Shown: piece after piece, positions 1 through 4,781 of the stretch
How positions within the stretch are numbered: position 1 is the first letter of the stretch
Layout: every line of letters begins with the position of its first letter
Notes under the pieces: generated by a model
Databases searched by the model: none
What the model was told of the DNA's origin: nothing
Seen by the model: the letters and a program-made list of their open reading frames with translations, nothing else
Made by a program: the position numbers and the translations under genes
From: Planctomycetota bacterium
Lineage (GTDB): Bacteria > Planctomycetota > SZUA-567
Length of the DNA stretch: 5,227 nt
Assembly: GCA_031270145.1 (NCBI GenBank)
Contig: JAISYD010000034.1
Span: 1-5,227 of the forward strand
Direction: 5' to 3'

Positions 1-17
1 TCGAGCAGGAACGGCTG

Positions 18-629
18 GTGATTGGAGGGGTGACCCAGGCGATTCGGAGGGCGCTCTCCGGCCTGGCCGGCCTCCCGACCTTTCTGAGCCTGGCCGCGAC
101 CGCCGGAAAGGGGGGAAAAACAACCGGGCATTCCCGGGCGGCCGTTCCCGGGGGAGGGGATTTACGGAACCGGGCCGGCCCGGGCGGCGGCGAAGCGGAA
201 TCCGAAGAGGTGCGCCAACACCTTTTCGAGGACATCGATCCGGGCTTCGCCGCCAAGGCGGCCAACGGCGGCGGGGTGGCGGGCGGCGAAAACTTCGGCT
301 GCGGCTCCGCCCGGGAACAGGGCCTCACCGCCCTCAAGTACGCCGGAATCGGCTTGGTGGTGTGCAAGTCGTTCTCCCGCGCCTTCTACCGGAACGGCAT
401 CAACAACGCGGTGGCGCTCTTCATCGCCGACTGCCCCGAGCCCATGGGCGAGATTGCCCAAGCCGGCGACGAGCTGGAGGCCGATTTCACCGGCGGGACG
501 CTCCGCAACCTCAGCCGGAACCGGGAATTCGCCTGCTCGCCGGCTCCCGCCTTCATTGCCGAGGTTCTCCGGGCGGGCGGCATATACGAATACTACGCGG
601 CAAACGGTTTCCAAGCCGCCAAAGGATAA
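18..629 (+). CDS. LeuD-like (aconitase swivel domain) small subunit, abnormal N-terminus
   Basis: From about residue 64 to the end this is a 3-isopropylmalate dehydratase/homoaconitase small subunit: an HLFEDIDPGF segment (68-77), the substrate loop GENFGCGSAREQ (90-101), the KSFSRAFYRNGIN stretch (117-129) and the usual C-terminal helix ending near IYEYY. Such subunits pair with an Fe-S large subunit to hydrate/dehydrate and isomerise 2- or 3-hydroxy di- and tricarboxylic acids; no large subunit is visible, so it is presumably upstream. The family's usual REH is REQ here, as I recall from some homoaconitase-like members. Residues 1-63 are Gly/Ala/Arg-rich and lack the N-terminal family signature ([DN]TD.I.P..Y), so this part is divergent, misframed or disrupted. 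The start taken is GTG 18, with AGGA at 7-10. It also forms a GTGA overlap with a TGA in another frame, which may end an upstream gene. The length, 203 residues, exceeds the usual 160-170. The substrate is unknown; the family call from residue 64 is firm, the start is not. Confidence 0.72.
   Translation: MIGGVTQAIRRALSGLAGLPTFLSLAATAGKGGKTTGHSRAAVPGGGDLRNRAGPGGGEAESEEVRQHLFEDIDPGFAAKAANGGGVAGGENFGCGSAREQGLTALKYAGIGLVVCKSFSRAFYRNGINNAVALFIADCPEPMGEIAQAGDELEADFTGGTLRNLSRNREFACSPAPAFIAEVLRAGGIYEYYAANGFQAAKG
621..626 (+). promoter_or_regulatory. Ribosome binding site fixing the start of the aldolase gene
   Basis: AAAGGA lies 8 bases before ATG 635 and overlaps the end of the LeuD-like gene, whose TAA is at 627-629. 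The reading frame is open far upstream, to about 362, but that upstream part is the out-of-frame shadow of the LeuD-like gene. This site and the onset of RraA-family similarity right after the ATG decide the true start. The arrangement suggests translational coupling. Confidence 0.7.
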
Positions 630-634
630 TCGCC

Positions 635-1306
635 ATGGCCAATTACATCCGCGCCATCGTCCGCCCCGCCGCCGGGATCGCCGCCGATCTCCGCCGCCAC
701 GGTTCCGCCACCGTGCACGAGGCGATTGGCCGCCTGGGCGCCATGCGCCGGGAGATCAAGCCCATCGCCAGGGGGATGAAGGTCTGCGGGCCCGCCTTCA
801 CCGTCCGCTGCCCCGCCGGCGACAACCTCACCCTCCTGAAGGCGATCCGCGAAGCCGAAAAGGGCGACGTCCTGGTGGTCGATTTCGGCCGCCTTCCCGA
901 AGCCGGCCCCTTCGGCGAACTCGCCGCCCTCGAATGCCATCTCAAGGGCCTGGGGGGGCTGGTCACCACCGGCTCGGTCCGGGACAGCGCCGAGATAATC
1001 GCCCTGGGCTTCCCGGTGTTTTCCGCCGCGATCAGCATCGTCGGCACCGCCAAGGAAAGCCTCGGCCAGATCAATCACCCCGTCGCCACCGGCGAGGTCA
1101 TCGTCAGGCCCGGCGATCTGGTCCTGGGCGACGACGACGGGGTGGTGGTGGTCCCCCGCGAGCTGGCGGAGGAGGCGGGGCGAAAAGCCGCCGCCCGCCA
1201 AGCGAAGGAGGCCGCGGTGATGGAGCGCCTCCGGGCCGGCGAGTCGCTCTTCGACATTTACGGCTACCAGAAGACGCTGGACAGGCGGGGTTGGACCGAG
1301 GAATAG
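635..1306 (+). CDS. RraA-fold aldolase, 4-hydroxy-4-methyl-2-oxoglutarate/CHA aldolase type
   Basis: This 223-residue protein belongs to the RraA/HMG-aldolase family (often misnamed dimethylmenaquinone methyltransferase). Known members are divalent-metal class II aldolases that split 4-hydroxy-4-methyl-2-oxoglutarate or 4-carboxy-4-hydroxy-2-oxoadipate to pyruvate plus an oxoacid, and they also decarboxylate oxaloacetate. Visible features are the N-terminal SATVHEAIGRLGAM helix (24-37), AGDNL (61-65), the GELAALECHLKGLGG segment (94-108), and the key Arg116-Asp117 followed two residues later by Glu120. This matches the R-D-x2-E/D pattern of genuine aldolases rather than pure RNase-E-inhibitor relatives. 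The C-terminal tail (RAGESLFDIYG, 200-210) is also typical of HMG aldolases. It starts six bases after the LeuD-like stop, so both are in one transcript. The likely role is cytoplasmic cleavage of a 4-hydroxy-2-oxoacid late in the pathway. The fold is near certain; the substrate is inferred. Confidence 0.88.
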   Translation: MANYIRAIVRPAAGIAADLRRHGSATVHEAIGRLGAMRREIKPIARGMKVCGPAFTVRCPAGDNLTLLKAIREAEKGDVLVVDFGRLPEAGPFGELAALECHLKGLGGLVTTGSVRDSAEIIALGFPVFSAAISIVGTAKESLGQINHPVATGEVIVRPGDLVLGDDDGVVVVPRELAEEAGRKAAARQAKEAAVMERLRAGESLFDIYGYQKTLDRRGWTEE

Positions 1307-1330
1307 GGGCGCGGAAACAAGGGTCTGTCC

Positions 1331-1345
1331 GTAAATGGCATTTAC
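1331..1345. promoter_or_regulatory. 15-base palindrome, candidate GntR operator
   Basis: GTAAATG and CATTTAC are perfect 7-base inverted arms around a single central G. The site is AT-rich within very GC-rich DNA. It begins and ends with GT and AC, the general form of GntR-family operators. It sits about 90 bases before the dehydrogenase-regulator pair, where an autoregulatory operator would be expected. The left arm with two extra bases, CCGTAAA, recurs in the inverted repeat at 3190-3224. The operator role is inferred from sequence and position only. Confidence 0.45.
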
Positions 1346-1420
1346 CACCTCGGCATGAAAGCGCCATGCGGGCATTGAACCGCCGCGCCTCGAGGCAAAC
1401 GTTATTCCCTTACCCGATCT

Positions 1421-1430
1421 AGGGGGAAGG
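1421..1430 (+). promoter_or_regulatory. Ribosome binding site for GTG start at 1437
   Basis: A purine run, AGGGGGAAGG, ends 6 bases before GTG 1437. It supports the unusual GTG initiation codon. The typical N-terminal beta strand and GDGIGP motif of the dehydrogenase family follow at the expected distance. Confidence 0.65.
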
Positions 1431-1436
1431 CGTCCG

Positions 1437-2447
1437 GTGAAAAGGCACAGGGTACTAATCCTTGAAGGCGACGGAATCGGCCCGGTCTTGGCGGGGTTCT
1501 GGGGCGAGGTCCTGCCGGGAATCGGCCGCCGGCACGGGTTCGAAATCGACTGCCGCTCCGCGCCTTTCGGCAAGGGCGCCCACGAGGCCACCGGCCGCGC
1601 CGTCCCCGAAGCCACCCTCGAGGCCATGAAGCGGGCCGACGCGGTACTGCTGGCGGCGGTGGACGCCAAAGGCCTGCCCGAGAGCCCGATCGGCTTCATC
1701 CGCCGCCAGCTCGATCTCTACGCCGACATCCGCCCCGTCAAGGCCAGGCCGGGAGGGCGGGCGTTCGCCGCCGGCGTCGACCTGGTGTTCGTCCGCGAGG
1801 CGAGCCAGGGATTCCTCCCCGACCGCAACATGCATAACGGCGGCGCCGAGTGGATGACCGACCCCGACACCGCCCTGTCCATGCGCCTGATCACCCGTTC
1901 CGCCAGCGAACGCATAGCCCGCCGCGCCTTCGAATACGCCCGCGGCCACGGCCGGAAAAAAATCACCGCCCTGCACAAGGCCACCGTCCTCAAAAAAACC
2001 TGCGGCCTGTTTCTCGAGGCGGTCCGGGCGGCGGCGGCTTCCTATCCCGAAATCGAGTTGGAGGAGGAACTGGTCGACGACGCGGCCAACGGGCTGATTG
2101 CGCATCCCGAAAGCTACGACGTGCTCCTCGCCACCAACCTGTTCGGGGACATCCTCTCGGACGAGGCGGCGGCCCTGGCCGGCTCCCTGGCGGCCTCCGC
2201 GAATCTGGGGGAGGGGGCGGCGGTCTTCCTTCCCGTCCGCCACGGTCCCTGCTATAATGCCCTGGCCGCGGACGAATACGACGTCATGCCCGCCGCCCTG
2301 GGGGCGGAGATGCTTCTCCGCTTCCTCGGCGAAAATCGCGCCGCGGCCGAGGTCGAGGCGGCCATAGCGGCGGGTTTGTCCTCCGGCGTCCAACCGGCTT
2401 CCGGCCGGCTGGACCGCCTTCGCCGGGCCCTGGAGAATGGAGCGTGA
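1437..2447 (+). CDS. Divergent isocitrate/isopropylmalate dehydrogenase-family protein
   Basis: This 336-residue protein has near-normal length for the LeuB/isocitrate/tartrate/homoisocitrate dehydrogenase family. Those enzymes oxidise a 2-hydroxyacid with NAD(P) and a divalent metal, then usually decarboxylate it. Visible are GDGIGP (11-16), substrate arginines R89, R99 and R120 (in SPIGFIRR, DIRP and VRE), the ITRSASERIARRAFEYAR segment, catalytic Lys181 in HKATVLK, and metal aspartates D214, D238 and D242 (VDDAANGL, NLFGDILSD). Two departures matter. The catalytic Tyr of the VRExxxGxY motif is Leu127 (GFLPDRNM). The cofactor loop, normally HGSAPDIAG, reads HGPCYNALAADE (269-280), with Asn274 where NAD-dependent members have Asp. 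It may use another substrate, or cofactor handling may differ. It overlaps the GntR gene by four bases. Family assignment is strong; activity and substrate are open. Confidence 0.86.
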   Translation: MKRHRVLILEGDGIGPVLAGFWGEVLPGIGRRHGFEIDCRSAPFGKGAHEATGRAVPEATLEAMKRADAVLLAAVDAKGLPESPIGFIRRQLDLYADIRPVKARPGGRAFAAGVDLVFVREASQGFLPDRNMHNGGAEWMTDPDTALSMRLITRSASERIARRAFEYARGHGRKKITALHKATVLKKTCGLFLEAVRAAAASYPEIELEEELVDDAANGLIAHPESYDVLLATNLFGDILSDEAAALAGSLAASANLGEGAAVFLPVRHGPCYNALAADEYDVMPAALGAEMLLRFLGENRAAAEVEAAIAAGLSSGVQPASGRLDRLRRALENGA

Positions 2448-3109
2448 TTTTCAAGCGGCGCAACCTGGGGGGGTCGACCGGCAAGGTCCACCGGTATCTT
2501 TTCGAGGAAATAATCTACAACCGCCTGAAGCCCGGTTCGGCGCTGTCCGAGGCGGAAATCGCCGCCGCCCTGAATATCAGCCGCACCCCGGTGCGGGAGG
2601 CGCTGATGATCCTGGAGAGCGAGGGAATCATCACCCGCTATCCCTCGCGGGGCTGCTTCGTCGCCCGGATAACCGTCCGGGACGTGGAGGAGATTTTCGA
2701 ACTGCGCTCCGTTCTCGAGGTCCAGGCGTTGCGCAACTCGATTGGGCGCATCCAGGACAAACAGTTGACGAACCTGGAAAAGAGGCTCGAGGCCCTGACC
2801 CCCGAATCCCCCCAGGCCGACTATTTCGCCGCCGACCGGGAGTTGCACGGCCTTCTATACGAATATTGCGGCAACAGCCGCCTCGTCGATTTCCTCGGCA
2901 TTCTCAACGCGCAAATCGAACGCGTCCGCGTCATTTCGGCGGGCAAGCCCAGCCGCCTGACCCAGTCGCGCCGGGAACATCTTGGCCTGGTCCTGGTCCT
3001 GGCTAGGCGCGATCTTCCCGCGGCCGAGAAACTTTTGGTCGCGCACATAAACAACGTCCGGGACAGCGCCCTGGAAGTCTGCAAACACATGGCGGTGTCA
3101 TACGCCTGA
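2444..3109 (+). CDS. GntR-family transcriptional regulator, FadR/FCD subgroup
   Basis: This 221-residue regulator has an N-terminal winged helix-turn-helix (about 13-75; LSEAEIAAALNISRTPVREAL at 34-54 is the diagnostic recognition region, followed by the wing YPSRGCFV). A helical FCD ligand-binding domain follows (about 80-215). The four residues that bind a metal in this domain are all in place: Asp131, His135 (DRELH), His179 (REHLGLV) and His201 (AHINNV). FCD regulators usually bind carboxylic acids and repress neighbouring catabolic genes until the ligand appears. The start is GTG 2444, with GGAG at 2432-2435, and forms a GTGA overlap with the stop of the dehydrogenase gene, implying translational coupling. 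It probably regulates its own operon and the downstream pair through the inverted repeats at 1331 and 3190; that target assignment is inferred. Confidence 0.93.
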   Translation: MIFKRRNLGGSTGKVHRYLFEEIIYNRLKPGSALSEAEIAAALNISRTPVREALMILESEGIITRYPSRGCFVARITVRDVEEIFELRSVLEVQALRNSIGRIQDKQLTNLEKRLEALTPESPQADYFAADRELHGLLYEYCGNSRLVDFLGILNAQIERVRVISAGKPSRLTQSRREHLGLVLVLARRDLPAAEKLLVAHINNVRDSALEVCKHMAVSYA

Positions 3110-3116
3110 AACGGGC

Positions 3117-3156
3117 GGGGGCGGTTTCGCCGGCCCCGAATGAACTTTCGATTTTT
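3117..3156 (+). terminator. Possible weak terminator after the regulator gene
   Basis: Just after the regulator stop, GGGGGCG (3117-3123) can pair with CGCC and CCC (3128-3131, 3134-3136) across a GTTT loop, with a two-base GG bulge. A run of six T follows at 3152-3157, about 15 bases after the stem. That distance is longer than in a standard intrinsic terminator, so this is a tentative call. Confidence 0.25.
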
Positions 3157-3189
3157 TCAACCCGCTTCGCCGCGGGCACCGAAAATTAC

Positions 3190-3224
3190 CCGTAAAGACC
3201 AAAGCGAAGACGCGGTCTTTACGG
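3190..3224. repeat. Perfect 11-bp inverted repeat, candidate operator or RNA hairpin
   Basis: CCGTAAAGACC (3190-3200) and GGTCTTTACGG (3214-3224) are exact inverted copies separated by 13 bases. The arms are AT-richer than the surroundings. Each contains GT-N4-AC, in keeping with the GT...AC form of GntR sites. No T-run follows, which argues against an intrinsic terminator. It lies about 90 bases before the next start codon, a position similar to that of the 1331-1345 palindrome, and shares CCGTAAA with it. The likeliest reading is a binding site for the adjacent FCD regulator; an mRNA leader hairpin is the alternative. Confidence 0.55.
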
Positions 3225-3266
3225 ATCGCTACTCCTAGACGCCAAAAAAATCCCCTGGCCCCAATC

Positions 3267-3300
3267 TTGTCGCCGATTCCGGCGGCGCCGTACTTTTATT
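3267..3300 (+). promoter_or_regulatory. Possible promoter and/or leader hairpin before serine-dehydratase-like gene
   Basis: Two readings overlap here. TTGTCG (3267-3272) and TACTTT (3291-3296), 18 bases apart, weakly resemble -35 and -10 boxes. The same stretch can fold as GTCGCCG (3269-3275)/CGGCGGC (3280-3286) with an ATTC loop and one G-U pair, followed after a few bases by TTTTATT, like an attenuator. Neither is strong. Confidence 0.22.
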
Positions 3301-3304
3301 GTCC

Positions 3305-3310
3305 AAAGGA
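3305..3310 (+). promoter_or_regulatory. Ribosome binding site choosing ATG 3317 over TTG 3299
   Basis: AAAGGA ends 6 bases before ATG 3317. An in-frame TTG at 3299 would place this motif inside the coding sequence and has no site of its own, so ATG 3317 is taken as the start. Confidence 0.65.
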
Positions 3311-3316
3311 TATCCC

Positions 3317-4741
3317 ATGACCGCGGAGGAACTGGTCCGGAAATGCGCCGGCGAACTCAAAGACACTCCCTTCACCCTGGGGGAGCTTACCGAACTCGCC
3401 GAACGCGAGGGCGTTCCCTTCAGCCTGGCGGTGGTGGCCGAGGCCATGGCCAAGGAAGGCAAAACCCGCGAACAGGTGTTGGCCGATTGCCTGGGGCAGT
3501 TTACCCACAACCTGCGGGCGCTGCAACTGGGGATCACCTCGGGCCGGAGCTTCCTGCTCGGCCGGGTGGGCTCCGATCTCCAGGCCAAGGGCGAAAACGT
3601 CATCCTCCAGGACCGCTTCCTCGATCGCGCCGTCAGGTACACCCTGGGTACCGAGGTCGGCAACCATGAAATCGGCCTCCGGCCCTGCGCCGGCACCGGC
3701 GATTCCTGTCCCTCCACCGGTTTGCTGCGGGCGCTGGCCGAGGAGGAATTGCCCGGGGACACGATTGCCGCCCTGGCGGCGGTGATGCTCAAGGTCGGCT
3801 CCTATTTCCGGGCCGGAAAGCAAACCACCGGCTGCAACATGGAGGGCTACGGGGCCGGGGCGGCCGTCACCGCCGCCGTCCTGACCGACCTGGCCGGGGG
3901 GACCGGCCTCCAGGTGGCGCGCTCGATTGTCCTGGCCCTTTCCCCCACCATCGCCGTTCCCCGCACCCCCCGGGTCATGGTCTCGGGCCTCTGCGCCGCC
4001 CATATCGGCGCCGCCATCCTGGTGGGCAACCTCGCCTCCAAGCTGGTCATGAAAAGCGACATGCCGGTGGAGGTCGACGTCGACGTCATGCTGGCGATGG
4101 CGGCGCGGGTGCACGTGGAGGCCGCGCCGGTCGTCACCGGGATCAATCTCCCTTACCTCCGGCCCTACTTCAAGAAGAACGCCGCGGTCGAAAACTTCGT
4201 CGGCGAGGAGGTCAAAAAGCGCGAACGGGAGGCGGTCATGAAGGTGCGGGACCGGGCCCGGGAAGAGGTCGGGAAGCTCGCCCTCGCCGGCCGGCCGCTC
4301 TCGCGGTGCCTGGGCGAGGTGGTGGTCGGCGGCAGCAGCCTGGCGGTCGGCTCGCCCGCCAACATGTCCCGCATCTGCCACGCCCTGGCGAGGGGGAGGA
4401 TCGGCGCCATAGACATAGAACTGACCACCGACCTTTTCGTCCGCCGCGCCATCAACGTCCCCGCCATGCTCATGGCGGCGACGGCCGGGGCCGGGACCGG
4501 CGACATCGAAGCCTACAAATCCATCCTGGCCAGCCCGGAACTCAAGGATATCGTGGTCACCGTCCGCGAGGTCGAGGAACCGGAGGTGCAGCGCATCCGC
4601 ATAACCGCGTCGGAACAAAGCGCCTATCTCGACGCCCGCAACCGCGGGGGCGGCCGGGTCCGCCTCGTCGCGGCCGAGCCCTCGCTGGCGGCGGCGAGGG
4701 AGGCGGCGGCCCGCGAGGGAATCCACCTGTCGGAAACCTGA
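3317..4741 (+). CDS. Serine dehydratase alpha-chain family protein, divergent Fe-S dehydratase
   Basis: This 474-residue soluble protein has the SDH_alpha fold of Fe-S L-serine dehydratases. The family eliminates water (or H2S, in cysteine desulfidases) using a [4Fe-4S] cluster. Visible are a glycine-rich active-site segment, CAGTGDSCPSTG (124-135), where serine dehydratases have a TAGS loop; GCNMEGYGAGAA (172-183), matching the GCQ.E.G cluster-Cys motif with Cys173; and PRTPRVMVSGLCAAH (215-229) with Cys226 where the third cluster Cys is expected. The second family Cys, some 11 residues before it, is missing; Cys124 or Cys131 might substitute. There is no SDH_beta domain. About 240 further residues follow, including VGGSSLAVGSPANM (337-350). 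A close precedent is 2-(hydroxymethyl)glutarate dehydratase of Eubacterium barkeri, a serine-dehydratase homologue acting on a non-amino hydroxyacid, so serine need not be the substrate. It is followed after 40 bases by a second RraA-fold gene. Confidence 0.8.
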   Translation: MTAEELVRKCAGELKDTPFTLGELTELAEREGVPFSLAVVAEAMAKEGKTREQVLADCLGQFTHNLRALQLGITSGRSFLLGRVGSDLQAKGENVILQDRFLDRAVRYTLGTEVGNHEIGLRPCAGTGDSCPSTGLLRALAEEELPGDTIAALAAVMLKVGSYFRAGKQTTGCNMEGYGAGAAVTAAVLTDLAGGTGLQVARSIVLALSPTIAVPRTPRVMVSGLCAAHIGAAILVGNLASKLVMKSDMPVEVDVDVMLAMAARVHVEAAPVVTGINLPYLRPYFKKNAAVENFVGEEVKKREREAVMKVRDRAREEVGKLALAGRPLSRCLGEVVVGGSSLAVGSPANMSRICHALARGRIGAIDIELTTDLFVRRAINVPAMLMAATAGAGTGDIEAYKSILASPELKDIVVTVREVEEPEVQRIRITASEQSAYLDARNRGGGRVRLVAAEPSLAAAREAAAREGIHLSET

Positions 4742-4781
4742 AGCCGGGCCGGAAAATTCAACTGTCCGAAGGGAGCGGGCC

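Larger units (their letters stand above)
1307..1436. other. 130-base intergenic region with possible promoter/operator
   Basis: This gap separates the aldolase gene from the dehydrogenase gene. It is less GC-rich than its flanks and holds the GTAAATG-G-CATTTAC palindrome at 1331-1345. It also has a small inverted repeat, GCATG (1353-1357) with CATGC (1365-1369), and the ribosome binding site at 1421-1430. A TTGAAC at 1375-1380 could be a -35 box, but no convincing -10 follows at normal spacing. No terminator with a T-run is visible, so read-through from the upstream genes is possible. Confidence 0.5.
3110..3316. other. 207-base intergenic region with several inverted repeats
   Basis: No gene is seen in this stretch. 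In order it holds a GC-rich hairpin with a later T-run (3117-3156), a short CCCGC/GCGGG hairpin (3161-3176), and an 11-bp perfect inverted repeat (3190-3224). Next come an A-run (3244-3250), a second GC-rich hairpin before a T-rich stretch (3269-3300), and the ribosome binding site of the next gene. It is the main candidate control region in the window, between the regulator gene and the second enzyme pair. Confidence 0.6.

Noticed and set aside
362..634. N-terminal extension of the aldolase gene in the same frame
   Set aside because: The extension is Arg/Pro-rich and is the shifted-frame shadow of the LeuD-like gene. The ribosome binding site and RraA similarity both place the start at 635.
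454..1422. 322-residue Arg/Pro-rich open frame on the + strand
   Set aside because: It is a third-frame shadow over two recognised genes, with a composition typical of misread high-GC codons.
593..1699. 368-residue open frame on the minus strand across the first intergenic region
   Set aside because: It is antisense to two genes with clear family motifs, has Gly/Asp/Ala-biased composition, and shows no known domain.
3161..3176. CCCGC/GCGGG hairpin as a terminator
   Set aside because: The stem is only five pairs and is preceded rather than followed by the T-run on the + strand. On the minus strand it would be followed by A residues, so it fits neither direction.
3299..3316. TTG start adding six residues to the serine-dehydratase-like protein
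   Set aside because: It has no ribosome binding site of its own, while AAAGGA is well placed for ATG 3317.
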